A stretch of DNA of 64,000 nucleotides from Pseudomonas sp. MWU15-20650 (GCF_023242475.1 NZ_JALJFG010000030.1:1-64000); one strand, 5' to 3'. Shown: positions 8,521 to 17,221, counted from the stretch's first letter. Numbers and translations: made by a program. The notes: generated by a model from the letters alone, not told the origin.

Positions 8521-9648
8521 ATGCCAGACCTCGAAGACCGGCCTGAATCTGTTCGCCATGAACAGATCTTCTGCGGCCAATATTATGACGACATGGGGTG
8601 TATCGGCTTCCTGGGGGACCCGTCCAAGGAGCACATCTCGGTACTGATGCTGGGGCTTTCGGACGGGGTGGCGCTGGCGCCGATCGCAGCCAGTACCAGG
8701 GTGGCCAGCCTATTGGCCGTCGACCTGGACGAGACAGCCCCCGTACGCAGCCTCGACAACCGAAACCGATTGGCAGCACACCTCGACGTTGACAGTGTGG
8801 TCGACGACGCCGCGCACTTCCTGGCGGTGACCCCCGACCGCTACGACGTCATTATTGTCGACCTCTACACCGACGAGGGTTATGCCCCGATCGTGTTTGA
8901 TCATGGGTTCCACCAATTGCTCAAGCGCCGCCTGAATCCTCGCGGTCATGTGGTATTCAACGGTTTCGGCGTGCCCATGAACCTGGCGCCGTTCACAGGT
9001 TCCACGCCCCAGGCATGGCTCGCCCAGCGCCTGAACGACAGCTGGGGCGACATTCACCACCTGCCCCATCGACGCAATGCGACGTTCATTATCGGCCCCC
9101 TGCCCTCCACCACCCCAACCGTGACGTCCTTATGTGCCAGCGACCGGCTGTTCATGGACATCATGGGCCTTCGCCTGCGCTACCTGACCCCCACGCTTAC
9201 CCATGTGACGCTGCTTGTGCCTCCGGCACTGGACTTCGTCGGGATTGATCAAGAGGTGCATAAACGCTGGGTGGATGCGTTACCGGCCTTGTCCGCGTTG
9301 CTGACGCCATCGTTCAAGCTGAGCAAGCCCAGCGATCTGCGTGTGTTGCTCGATAACCCGGACGCTTGCCTGGCACTGCAGGAACGCTTACTGAAGGACA
9401 CATCATCGCTGCGCACCACCCTGGCGTTGCTGATCGCAGGTGAAGTCAACTTCTCTGATCGCGATATGTCATGGCTGCCTGATTGGGTCGTCGCGACACT
9501 GGAAAACAGCGCCGAGGCCCACCCACGGGATTGGCTGGAAGGTCTGCTGCCTTACGCCTATGGCGCCATTACCCACAGAACACGGGGAAATGTGGCTAAG
9601 GTGGACGGTTTCCGGCGAGCGCTGGCCCGATTGTCACAGGCAGCATAA
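8521..9648 (+). CDS. spermidine-synthase-like (SAM-dependent) methyltransferase
   Basis: A 375-residue protein. Residues ~1-180 are a Rossmann methyltransferase/spermidine-synthase fold: LMLGLSDGVAL (cofactor loop), AVDLDE (acidic end of strand 2) and YDVIIVDLYTD (post-strand 4). The C-terminal ~190 residues show no recognised domain and may bind the peptide. The start is the ATG at 8521; the open frame extends upstream but would overlap the MFS gene heavily. It is the last gene of the RiPP operon. Methylation of the peptide, perhaps at its C-terminus or a side chain, is inference. Confidence 0.65.
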   Translation: MPDLEDRPESVRHEQIFCGQYYDDMGCIGFLGDPSKEHISVLMLGLSDGVALAPIAASTRVASLLAVDLDETAPVRSLDNRNRLAAHLDVDSVVDDAAHFLAVTPDRYDVIIVDLYTDEGYAPIVFDHGFHQLLKRRLNPRGHVVFNGFGVPMNLAPFTGSTPQAWLAQRLNDSWGDIHHLPHRRNATFIIGPLPSTTPTVTSLCASDRLFMDIMGLRLRYLTPTLTHVTLLVPPALDFVGIDQEVHKRWVDALPALSALLTPSFKLSKPSDLRVLLDNPDACLALQERLLKDTSSLRTTLALLIAGEVNFSDRDMSWLPDWVVATLENSAEAHPRDWLEGLLPYAYGAITHRTRGNVAKVDGFRRALARLSQAA

Positions 9649-9670
9649 ATCCTCCGGAACGAGGCTGGGC

Positions 9671-9695
9671 CTGCGGTGTGTCAGTTGCACCGCAG
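9671..9695. other. stem-loop after the RiPP operon
   Basis: An 8-bp stem (9671-9678 with 9688-9695) and a 9-base loop between convergent genes. Neither side has a T-run, so it is at best a weak or Rho-assisted terminator. Confidence 0.3.
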
Positions 9696-9730
9696 ACTCA
9701 GCCACGCTGAATGACCTTACGGCGACGGCC

Positions 9731-9922
9731 TCAGATCCGCACGTTACCGCGAGGCCCGGCAATGGCCCAGATGATCAAGCCCAATACCGGCAACAGCAGG
9801 ATCAACAGGATCCACAGCACTTTGGCGCCCGTGCTCGCGCCGCTTTTGAACACGTTGATGATCGCCCAGATGTCCAGTGCGAGAATGATCAGGCCGATCA
9901 GGCCATTAAAAGTGGAACCCAT
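9731..9922 (-). CDS. small PLDc_N-type membrane protein
   Basis: 63 residues from the ATG at 9922, which has an AGGAG site 8 bases upstream; an upstream in-frame start lacks one. There are two hydrophobic helices separated by FKSGASTGAKVLW, and the protein ends IAGPRGNVRI. This is the pattern of the phospholipase D N-terminal-like (PLDc_N) small membrane proteins common in pseudomonads. Function unknown. Confidence 0.75.
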   Translation of the reverse strand: MGSTFNGLIGLIILALDIWAIINVFKSGASTGAKVLWILLILLLPVLGLIIWAIAGPRGNVRI

Positions 9923-9989
9923 GGTGTCGCTCCTAAGTGAGGGCATGCACTTGTAGGATAGTCAGCCTTGACGGGGGTTCCGTTTTATT

Positions 9990-10520
9990 TCAGACGTGCA
10001 CCGCGATCTTCAACGCTTCCAGCGACGGCTCGGCCTTGATGCCGACTTCGGCGCACAGCGCCAGTACCCGCGGTACGTCATTGCCGAACACCAGCACCGC
10101 CTGGATCTCGTCATCCAACAGTTGGCTGAAGTTCATCAGCACATAACCGCCGTCTTCCGGGCTCAGGGCACTCATCTGGATCTGGATGCGGTTCAGCGCC
10201 GTCAGGTCTTCGGTCTTGGCCAATTGCTTGGGCTTGAGGTTGAACGCCACACCCGGCCCGAACGACGCCACGATCTGGGCGAAGAGGTCGGCATAGGTAT
10301 CGGCCTGGAACAACACCGTGTCCGGCAGGCTGCCGACCACCACCCACTCTCCCAGCGAAATCGGGAAAGTGTCGTCGTAGTTGATGTCCGGGTTGGCCGC
10401 CAGGAACGCCACCGGGTCTGCGTAGGCCTGGGCCGCTTCGTCGGCGATACGCGCTACCTCGTCGTCGCTCATGACGCCGGCGCTGATTTTACTGATGAGT
10501 TCGACGAGGGCGGTTTTCAT
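9990..10520 (-). CDS. conserved hypothetical protein
   Basis: 176 residues, acidic, no signal peptide and no membrane segment. It contains SLGEWVVVGSLPDTVLFQ and alternating hydrophobic stretches typical of a soluble alpha/beta protein. I do not recognise a domain. It lies 41 bases downstream of the ankyrin-repeat gene on the same strand and may be cotranscribed with it. Confidence 0.7.
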   Translation of the reverse strand: MKTALVELISKISAGVMSDDEVARIADEAAQAYADPVAFLAANPDINYDDTFPISLGEWVVVGSLPDTVLFQADTYADLFAQIVASFGPGVAFNLKPKQLAKTEDLTALNRIQIQMSALSPEDGGYVLMNFSQLLDDEIQAVLVFGNDVPRVLALCAEVGIKAEPSLEALKIAVHV

Positions 10521-10561
10521 GGGGTGTTCCTGTGGCGGGCGGGTTTTAAAGGGCGCGTAGC

Positions 10562-11077
10562 CTACACCAGTTTCTGCAACTGCGCCGTCGTATCCACCGC
10601 CCCCATGGTCTGCGCCGCCGCCAACGCAGTCGCGCCCTGGGCGTCGGTGGCCTTGGGGTTGGCGCCCTGGCCCAGCAGGTATTCAACCATTTCAACGCGG
10701 TTGAACATCGCCGCCATCATCAACGCCGTACGCCCATCCGAAGAACACGCATCCACCGGTGCGCCCCCTTCAATCAGCGCCTTGACCACCGGCAGGTTGC
10801 CCTTGAACGCCGCACCGGCCATCGGCAGCTGGTTCTTGTCGTTGGCAATCTGCGGGTCGGCCTTGAATTCCAGCAGCACTTTTACCGCGTCGGCGTGGCC
10901 GTGGTAGGCCGCCAGCATCAGCAAGGTGTCGCCATTGTGGTTGCGCAGGTTGGCCGGCAAACCCTTGGCCAACAATGCCGCGAGCATGGCGGCGTCACCG
11001 CGGCGGGCCACGTCGAAGACCTGCTCGGCAAATTCGGCGGCTTCGGCTTCGGTCATTTGTTTGGGCTGGTCTGACAT
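10562..11077 (-). CDS. ankyrin-repeat protein
   Basis: 171 residues from the ATG at 11077, which has an AGGAG site; longer starts lack one. Four or so ankyrin repeats are visible, with the hallmarks NGDTLLMLAAYHGHADAVKV, GAAFKGNLPVVKALIEGGA and GRTALMMAAMFNRVEMVEYL. Ankyrin proteins bind partner proteins. In pseudomonads a similar cytosolic or periplasmic ankyrin protein can support catalase activity, but no catalase gene is near here, so the partner is unknown. Confidence 0.85.
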   Translation of the reverse strand: MSDQPKQMTEAEAAEFAEQVFDVARRGDAAMLAALLAKGLPANLRNHNGDTLLMLAAYHGHADAVKVLLEFKADPQIANDKNQLPMAGAAFKGNLPVVKALIEGGAPVDACSSDGRTALMMAAMFNRVEMVEYLLGQGANPKATDAQGATALAAAQTMGAVDTTAQLQKLV

Positions 11078-11175
11078 GTGGGGGCTCCTGGTCTGGTGTG
11101 CTTTATAGGCGCCCAGTGTCGCGATGGAGTTCCCCACTGTCATGGCTTTTTTGTCAAAAGCGCCTATAGCCAGAA

Positions 11176-13002
11176 TCAATAACGAAATTGTCCGCCCTGG
11201 ATCTGCGCCAACAGTTGGCCGGTGACCGGCACATAGCTGTCCGAACCCGGCAACCAGGCATAGACGGGATCAGTGCCGGCCTTGTCCGGGTCAAACGCTT
11301 CTTCCTTGAGCTTGACCTTCTGGTACTTGAAGGTGCCGGTGGTCTCCATCTTCACCTTGATCCTCAGGAACAGCGGTACCGCATAGTGCGGCAGCTGGCC
11401 GTGGGCGAATTGCAGCAGCTCGCGCATATCCAGGGCAGCCAGGGATTCACTGGGGGTGATGGCAACCATGCCCGCGCGCCCATTGGTGTTTTCGATCTCG
11501 ACCCCGTAGGCCACTACTTCGGCAATCTGCGGGTGTTGCAGCAGGACGTTTTCCACCTCGGTGGTCGAGACGTTTTCACCCTTCCAGCGAAAGGTGTCCC
11601 CCAGCCGATCCACAAATTGCGCATGACCGAAGCCGATACTGCGCACCAGGTCGCCGGTGTTGAAATAGCGGTCGCCCTTCTCGAATACGTCAGTCAGCAC
11701 CACCTTGCGGTTCTTTTGCGGGTCGGTGTAGCCGTCGAAGGGCGACTTTTCATCGATCCGGGCCAGCAACAAGCCCTGGCCGCCCGTTTGCACCTTACGC
11801 ATGAAACCATCGCTGCCACGTAGCGGTTCACCGCTGTCGTGGTCGTAATCCACCAACGCCCAGTGCTGCAGGCAAAAGCCGATGGTGTTGTCGAAATTCA
11901 ACACGTTGGTGAAACCGATATTGCCGTCGCTGGCGGCATACAATTCGCAGACGTGCCCAACCCCATAGCGCTGCTTGAACTGCGCCCAGACGCCGGGGCG
12001 CAGGCCATTACCGACCATTTTGGTCACGCGGTTATCCCGGTCCTGGGCGCTGGGTGGCTGATCGAGCAGGTAGCGGCACAACTCCCCGACATAACCCAAG
12101 GTGGTCGCCTTGAATTTGCGCACATCATCCCAGAACTGACTGGCACTGAATTTACGGCGGATGGCGAACCCGGACGCGCCGACAATGGCCGCCCCCCAGC
12201 ACACGCACAGGCCGGTGGCGTGGTACAGCGGCAGCGTGCAATACAGGACGTCTTGCGGTCCCATGTCCAGGGCGATGCTGCCGAAGCTGACCGCCGTCTT
12301 GGTCCAGCGCCCGTGCTTCATGATGCCAGCCTTGGGCAAGCCGGTGGTGCCGGAGGTGTAGATATAGAAGCAGGGATCATTGAAGAAGATCTGCGCGCTA
12401 CTCGCGGGGTTGTCCACTGGGCGCTCGGCGCTGGCAGTCATCAGGTCGATATAACCGTCGGGCACGCCACTCACCTGCTGATCGGCGACAAACCAGGTTC
12501 TATCCGCCCTGATCTCAACGTGCTCACGCACCGCCGCGTAAGCCGCCACCAACTCCGCCCCCACAATGATGCCCACCGGGTTCACCAGCTTCAGGCTGTG
12601 CACCAGCGTCGCCTGGGTTTGCGAGGTATTGAGCATGGCGCAGATGCCACCCAGCTTGGCGATGGCCAGCACGCTCAGCAGCAACTCTGGGCGGTTTTCG
12701 ACAAACAGCCCGACCACGTCGCCCTTGCGGATGCCTTGCGCCTGCAGGTAATGGGCGATGCGGTTCGCGCGCTGGTTCGCGTCGCTGTAGCTGATCACAC
12801 CGTCACCGTAAAGCAAGGCGATGCCATTCGGGTTGCGCAGGGTGGCTTGCTCGAAGTGCCAGCCCAAGCCGCACGACTGCTTGGGGTCGGTGACGTTGGC
12901 CGCACGCATGCCGCGTACCACACGCGGGAGCGCACGAACAATTGCAGGCACCTTTCGCAGCATCATGCTCCAGGTGATCATGCCGCTTTGCTGATGACTC
13001 AT
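11176..13002 (-). CDS. long-chain fatty acyl-CoA synthetase (AMP-forming)
   Basis: 608 residues of the ANL superfamily, closest in layout to FadD6/FATP-type long-chain-acyl-CoA synthetases. Motifs are YIYTSGTTGLPKAGIMKH (P-loop, A3), ELYAASDGN in place of the usual YGxTE, YFNTGDLVRSIG (A7) and DRLGDTFRWKGENVSTTEVE (A8). It activates fatty acids to acyl-CoA. It is transcribed alone, with a 407-bp region upstream. It is outside both biosynthetic islands. Confidence 0.85.
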   Translation of the reverse strand: MSHQQSGMITWSMMLRKVPAIVRALPRVVRGMRAANVTDPKQSCGLGWHFEQATLRNPNGIALLYGDGVISYSDANQRANRIAHYLQAQGIRKGDVVGLFVENRPELLLSVLAIAKLGGICAMLNTSQTQATLVHSLKLVNPVGIIVGAELVAAYAAVREHVEIRADRTWFVADQQVSGVPDGYIDLMTASAERPVDNPASSAQIFFNDPCFYIYTSGTTGLPKAGIMKHGRWTKTAVSFGSIALDMGPQDVLYCTLPLYHATGLCVCWGAAIVGASGFAIRRKFSASQFWDDVRKFKATTLGYVGELCRYLLDQPPSAQDRDNRVTKMVGNGLRPGVWAQFKQRYGVGHVCELYAASDGNIGFTNVLNFDNTIGFCLQHWALVDYDHDSGEPLRGSDGFMRKVQTGGQGLLLARIDEKSPFDGYTDPQKNRKVVLTDVFEKGDRYFNTGDLVRSIGFGHAQFVDRLGDTFRWKGENVSTTEVENVLLQHPQIAEVVAYGVEIENTNGRAGMVAITPSESLAALDMRELLQFAHGQLPHYAVPLFLRIKVKMETTGTFKYQKVKLKEEAFDPDKAGTDPVYAWLPGSDSYVPVTGQLLAQIQGGQFRY

Positions 13003-13409
13003 GGCGGAGCGTCCTTTTTCTTATTCTTGGTCTGGTCCAGAAATGTCCTCGCGCCCGAGGGAATTCGCCGGATGGCTCGCAGGAAAATACGTCAGCGCTT
13101 CTTGGGCTGTACACGCAGGATTTGAAAAGTTTTGTATCCCGGGCGTAAGCCGCCTCACCCAATGGAATTTTCCCGGGGAAAAGGCGGTCAGTATTCATAG
13201 CGCGTGGGCCACACCCTGGAGAGATCGCAGCCCGGATAACGCAAAATGCAGGATGCACGATGGCCATTCATGCAAATTGCACGAAAACGAAAAAACTGAT
13301 TTCTTATAACTTGCTGATTTATAACGTTTTTTATCAATAGCCAATACTGGCACAATCACTGCACCTATCACTCCATGCTTGCCCACTTGAGCCAATGGAG
13401 CTGATAGAC
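13003..13409. other. 407-bp divergent intergenic region
   Basis: The region separates the leftward acyl-CoA synthetase from the rightward DUF3509 gene. It contains an AT-rich tract (13290-13340) and a good sigma-54 promoter at 13348-13363, listed separately. No additional gene was seen. Confidence 0.6.
13348..13363 (+). promoter_or_regulatory. sigma-54 (RpoN) promoter upstream of DUF3509 gene
   Basis: TGGCACAATCACTGCA matches the -24/-12 consensus TGGCACG-N4-TTGCW with GG and GC at exact spacing and two mismatches. Transcription would start near 13374, about 36 bases before the DUF3509 start codon. Confidence 0.65.
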
Positions 13410-13688
13410 ATGAGCCTGATCCAAGATAAATTCGCTTCAGTATTCTCCCAGTACGACGTCACCACCCAACCTCGTCCTGACGGTGGCATCCTGTTGACCC
13501 TGCGCAACAGCGAAGGCAAACAGGTCAAGCGCTCGATCTCGTACCAGCAGTTGCACACCGCCGACCAACTGACATGGGTGATCAGCGCCATTCGCCGTGA
13601 CCTGGCCGAACAAGCCAGCGAACTGCCGCAGATTTCGATGCTGCAAAGCCAAAACCGCTTTGCCCTGCCGACTTACCATTCGGCTTAA
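13410..13688 (+). CDS. DUF3509 domain protein
   Basis: 92 residues starting MSLIQDKFASVFSQYD; an in-frame ATG five codons upstream is less likely. The sequence TTQPRPDGGILLTLRNSEGK and the later WVISAIRRDLAEQ match the small DUF3509 family, found mainly in Pseudomonas. Function unknown. A sigma-54 promoter lies just upstream and a bidirectional terminator downstream. Confidence 0.8.
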   Translation: MSLIQDKFASVFSQYDVTTQPRPDGGILLTLRNSEGKQVKRSISYQQLHTADQLTWVISAIRRDLAEQASELPQISMLQSQNRFALPTYHSA

Positions 13689-13700
13689 GACACACAGGCG

Positions 13701-13747
13701 AAAAAAGGGCCGCGACGCTGAATGGCGTCGCGGCCCTTTTTTGTCTT
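13701..13747. terminator. bidirectional Rho-independent terminator
   Basis: A perfect 12-bp GC-rich stem (GGGCCGCGACGC with its complement, 13707-13718 and 13725-13736), an A-run before and a T-run after. It separates the convergent DUF3509 and LuxR-type genes and can serve both. Confidence 0.9.
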
Positions 13748-14016
13748 TAGCACAGGCCCTGGCGAGCCGCTTCATTCATTGCCTGCACGCGGTTGGTAAC
13801 GTCCAACTTGCCGTAAATGTTACGCAAATGGAATTTCACCGTGGCTTCGGAGGTTGCGCGAATCTGGCTGATCTCCCAGACGGTCTTGCCCTCGGACGCC
13901 CATCGAAGAATCTCCAGCTCCGTCGGGGTCAAGGATTTGCCGGACAAGCTCAGGCGTTTTCTGATAGCTGTCGGCATGATGACCAACGGTCGACATGACT
14001 TGTCTGGCCCACTCAT
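13747..14016 (-). CDS. small LuxR-type HTH transcriptional regulator
   Basis: 89 residues from the ATG at 14016, chosen for the AAAGGAGAG site just upstream. The C-terminal ~60 residues are a GerE/LuxR HTH: LTPTELEILRWASEGKTVWE followed by ATVKFHLRNIYGKLDVTNR. There is no autoinducer-binding or receiver domain, so it is a stand-alone DNA-binding protein. Its targets are unknown. Confidence 0.85.
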   Translation of the reverse strand: MSGPDKSCRPLVIMPTAIRKRLSLSGKSLTPTELEILRWASEGKTVWEISQIRATSEATVKFHLRNIYGKLDVTNRVQAMNEAARQGLC

Positions 14017-14225
14017 TGCGCTCTCCTTTATTTGCTGATGCATAGCCACCTTTCGGATTCCTCTCATTGACAGGTGGCATAAACATGGCTGAGGCAGGAG
14101 AGAGTTACACAGTGAAGAGTATTAAGGCATAAGGCGCAGCATAAACAGCTACGCCCTACAGCAAACCAGGCTTATTCCCACAGCAATTTCCGCGCTATCG
14201 GGGTTGAACATTCAAATACCTATGT

Positions 14226-14756
14226 TTAGTCGTCCAACCCGGGATAACGGCGTGCGTTTTCGTCACCGGTAAACACAGGCACCCAGCCTTTGGCCGTATT
14301 GAACGGGCGCAGTGCCACAAAGTACGGGTTCTCACCCATGTCGAACCAATGCGGCAAACCGGCCGGAATCACCAGCAGGTCGTTTTTCTCACAGCGTACG
14401 CTGTACACGTAGTCGCCGATATGCAGCGTGAACAACCCCTGGCCGGCAATGAAGAAGCGCACCTCATCCTCACTGTAGGTGCGTTCATCCAGGAACTGGG
14501 CACGTCGCTCGTCCTTCTGTGGATGGTCATGGCTCATGCGGATCACTTCCACGGCGGCGTAACCCAGGGCGTCGATCTGTGACTGATACGCCGCGATCAT
14601 TTCAGCGTCGCTGGCGCCCTTTTCGATGGGGCTGGGCTGCCAGCGCTCGAACCGCACACCGTGTTCGGCCAGGGTCGACTGGATGTCGTCGACGTGGGTC
14701 AACACCTTGTTCGGAGTGTCCGGTGTGGCGACGTGGTAAACGGCTACATAACTCAT
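14226..14756 (-). CDS. mtnD: acireductone dioxygenase (ARD)
   Basis: A 176-residue cupin. The metal-binding region reads RTYSEDEVRFFIAGQGLF, and DLLVIPAGLPHWFDMGENP supplies the last His ligand. ARD cleaves acireductone with O2 in methionine salvage: the Fe form gives the keto-acid methionine precursor, the Ni form an off-pathway product. The usual first metal-site pattern is HxHxxxE; here the matching stretch is RTYSEDE, so the first two His are replaced. Activity may therefore differ. The start overlaps the MFS stop by 4 bases (ATGA), so the two are coupled. Confidence 0.7.
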   Translation of the reverse strand: MSYVAVYHVATPDTPNKVLTHVDDIQSTLAEHGVRFERWQPSPIEKGASDAEMIAAYQSQIDALGYAAVEVIRMSHDHPQKDERRAQFLDERTYSEDEVRFFIAGQGLFTLHIGDYVYSVRCEKNDLLVIPAGLPHWFDMGENPYFVALRPFNTAKGWVPVFTGDENARRYPGLDD

Positions 14757-15916
14757 TGCACGGTTCCTTGGTTCGGCTCTTGCAATCGAAGGCCAATGAT
14801 AATGGCAGCGGCCAGGGCCGCGATGCTGGCAATGCTGAAGGTCAGGGTCGGCCCCAACAGGTTCCAGCCATAACCGGAATACAGGGCGCCGAGTGCGCCA
14901 CCCGTGCCGGCCAATGCGGCATAGAGCGCCTGGCCCTGGCCTTGCTGGCGACTCCCGAAGCTGCGTTGCACAAAGGCAATCGCGGCCGCATGGAAACTGC
15001 CAAATGTGGCAGCGTGCATCACCTGCGCCAGTAGCAGCACCCAGAAAAACTCGGCAAATGAGCCCAGCAGCAACCAGCGCACCGCCGCCAGCAGGAAACT
15101 GGCCAGCAGCACCCGGCGTACCGAAAAGCGCGCGAGGATGCGGCTCATGGCCAGGAACATCAGGACTTCCGCGACCACCCCCAGCGCCCACAGCATGCCA
15201 ATCACGCCGCGGCTGTAGCCCAAGTGTTCAAGGTGCAGGGTCAGGAAGGTGTAATACGGGCCATGGCTCATTTGCATCAGCGCCACACAGGCATAAAACG
15301 CCAGCACTCCGGGACTGCGCAATTGCTTGAGGAACCCCTCCCCGGCCAGGCGGTTGCCGTGGCTGGCGGGTTGCACGTTCGGTACCCAGAGGCTGGCCCC
15401 GATGATCCCCGCCATGATCACCACGACCACCACCGGATAGACATCCAGGCTCAGCCCATCGAACAGGCGCCCCATGATCACCACGGTGAGAATGAAACCG
15501 ATGGAACCCCACAGGCGGATCTGGCTGTAGCGTGATGTCTGATTGTGCAGATGGGCCAGGGTGATGACTTCAAACTGCGGCAGCACCGCGTGCCAGAAGA
15601 ACGCATGCAAGGCCATGACCAAGGCCAGCCAGGCGTAGGTCTTGCTGACGAAAATCAGCGAAAAACTGGCCAGGGTGCACACCGCGCCAAACCGCACGAT
15701 GGCCAGGCGCCGGCCGGTGTGGTCGCCGAGCCAGCCCCACAAGTTGGGGGCAACGCATCGCATCAGCATGGGGATGGCCACCAGCTCGCCGATACGCGCG
15801 CTGGAGAACCCCAGGTGATCGAAGTACAGCGCCAGGAATGGCGCCGTTGCCCCCAGCAGGGCGAAGTAGAACAGGTAGAAGCTGGAGAGACGCCAGTACG
15901 GGAGGGACGGCGTCAT
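14753..15916 (-). CDS. MFS transporter, HcaT (3-phenylpropionate permease)-like
   Basis: 387 residues with about 12 hydrophobic segments. The N-terminus (YWRLSSFYLFYFALLGATAP) and the loop WGWLGDHTGRR are typical of the HcaT/nucleoside-symporter-like MFS group. The start at 15916 was chosen because it begins the conserved N-terminus; an upstream in-frame start would run into a repeat. It lies between aroC and the ARD-like gene on the same strand. Substrate unknown. Confidence 0.8.
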   Translation of the reverse strand: MTPSLPYWRLSSFYLFYFALLGATAPFLALYFDHLGFSSARIGELVAIPMLMRCVAPNLWGWLGDHTGRRLAIVRFGAVCTLASFSLIFVSKTYAWLALVMALHAFFWHAVLPQFEVITLAHLHNQTSRYSQIRLWGSIGFILTVVIMGRLFDGLSLDVYPVVVVVIMAGIIGASLWVPNVQPASHGNRLAGEGFLKQLRSPGVLAFYACVALMQMSHGPYYTFLTLHLEHLGYSRGVIGMLWALGVVAEVLMFLAMSRILARFSVRRVLLASFLLAAVRWLLLGSFAEFFWVLLLAQVMHAATFGSFHAAAIAFVQRSFGSRQQGQGQALYAALAGTGGALGALYSGYGWNLLGPTLTFSIASIAALAAAIIIGLRLQEPNQGTVQ

Positions 15917-15939
15917 GCCAGGGGCCGCTTCACGGCCCA

Positions 15940-15982
15940 GCGCGAGCAAGCTCGCTCGCCACAACAAGCTCGCTTGCCAGCG
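15940..15982. repeat. REP-like palindromic repeat
   Basis: GCGAGCAAGCTCGCTCGC forms a 6-bp-stem hairpin and is followed by a second related unit, AACAAGCTCGCTTGCC. This is the style of the short intergenic REP repeats of fluorescent pseudomonads. It fills the gap between aroC and the MFS gene. Confidence 0.65.
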
Positions 15983-15986
15983 GCTG

Positions 15987-17078
15987 TCACAACTGGCCCA
16001 GTACCGGCGTAGTCACGCGCACATCAGCATTTTGCCCACGGTTGCGCAGCAGGTGGTCCATCAACACGATAGCCATCATCGCCTCGGCAATCGGCGTGGC
16101 ACGGATGCCGACGCACGGGTCATGACGGCCCTTGGTAATGACATCCACCGGGTTGCCATGCACGTCGATCGAACGGCCCGGCGTCGTGATGCTCGAGGTG
16201 GCCTTGAGCGCCAGATGCGCCACGATCGGCTGGCCGGAGGAAATACCGCCGAGGATGCCGCCCGCATTGTTGCTGAGGAAACCTTGTGGGGTCAGTTCGT
16301 CGCGATGCTCGGTGCCGCGCTGGGACACACAGGCGAAGCCGGCGCCGATTTCCACGCCTTTGACCGCGTTGATGCTCATCAGCGCGTGGGCCAGTTCGGC
16401 GTCGAGGCGGTCGAAGATCGGCTCGCCCAGGCCCGGCTTTACACCTTCGGCCACCACGGTGATCTTGGCGCCTACGGAGTCCTGGTCGCGGCGCAACTGG
16501 TCCATGTAGGCTTCCAGTTCCGGCACCTTGTCCGGGTCGGGGCTGAAGAAGGCGTTGTCGTCGACGCTGTCCCAGGTCTTGAACGGGATTTCGATCGGGC
16601 CCAATTGGCTCATATAGCCGCGAATCACGATGCCCTGGGTTGCCAGGTACTTCTTGGCGATGGCGCCGGCCGCCACGCGCATGGCGGTTTCGCGGGCCGA
16701 GCTGCGGCCACCGCCACGGTAGTCGCGCTCGCCATATTTGTGGTGGTAGGTGTAGTCGGCATGGGCCGGGCGGAACAGGTCCTTGATCGCCGAGTAGTCC
16801 TTGGATTTCTGGTCGGTGTTGCGAATCAGCAGACCGATAGCGCAGCCCGTGGTGCGGCCTTCGAACACCCCGGAGAGGATCTCGACTTCATCGGGCTCCT
16901 GGCGCTGGGTGGTGTGGCGGCTGGTGCCGGGCTTGCGGCGGTCGAGGTCACGCTGCAGGTCTTCCAGGGACAGCTCGAGGCCAGGCGGGCAGCCGTCGAC
17001 AATGGCGACCAACGCAGGGCCATGGCTTTCGCCGGCGGTGGTGACAGTGAACAGTTTGCCGAAGGTATTGCCGGACAT
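15987..17078 (-). CDS. aroC: chorismate synthase
   Basis: A 363-residue full-length protein. Signatures are TTAGESHGPALVAIVDGCPP at the N-terminus, RPAHADYTYHHKYGERDYRG, GGGRSSARETAMRVAAGAIA and NNAGGILGGISSGQPI. It converts EPSP to chorismate with reduced FMN, the last common step to aromatic amino acids, folate and quinones. It is probably cotranscribed with the downstream MFS gene across a REP repeat. Confidence 0.98.
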   Translation of the reverse strand: MSGNTFGKLFTVTTAGESHGPALVAIVDGCPPGLELSLEDLQRDLDRRKPGTSRHTTQRQEPDEVEILSGVFEGRTTGCAIGLLIRNTDQKSKDYSAIKDLFRPAHADYTYHHKYGERDYRGGGRSSARETAMRVAAGAIAKKYLATQGIVIRGYMSQLGPIEIPFKTWDSVDDNAFFSPDPDKVPELEAYMDQLRRDQDSVGAKITVVAEGVKPGLGEPIFDRLDAELAHALMSINAVKGVEIGAGFACVSQRGTEHRDELTPQGFLSNNAGGILGGISSGQPIVAHLALKATSSITTPGRSIDVHGNPVDVITKGRHDPCVGIRATPIAEAMMAIVLMDHLLRNRGQNADVRVTTPVLGQL

Positions 17079-17221
17079 GCAGGGCGCTCCGTGAAATCAG
17101 TTGAATCAAGTCAACCGTAATAACTTAAGGCCGCCAGTATACGCAGGCTAACCGAGTAGTTCATCCTCGAAACCTTACCGGTAGACGTTGGTCCAACCGG
17201 CACCTTCCTCATGATGGCGTG

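Noticed and set aside
9671..9695. Intrinsic terminator after the RiPP operon
   Set aside because: Stem present but no T-run on either strand; listed only as a stem-loop.
15915..17120. Long plus-strand frame opposite aroC
   Set aside because: Antisense shadow; aroC is unmistakable on the minus strand.
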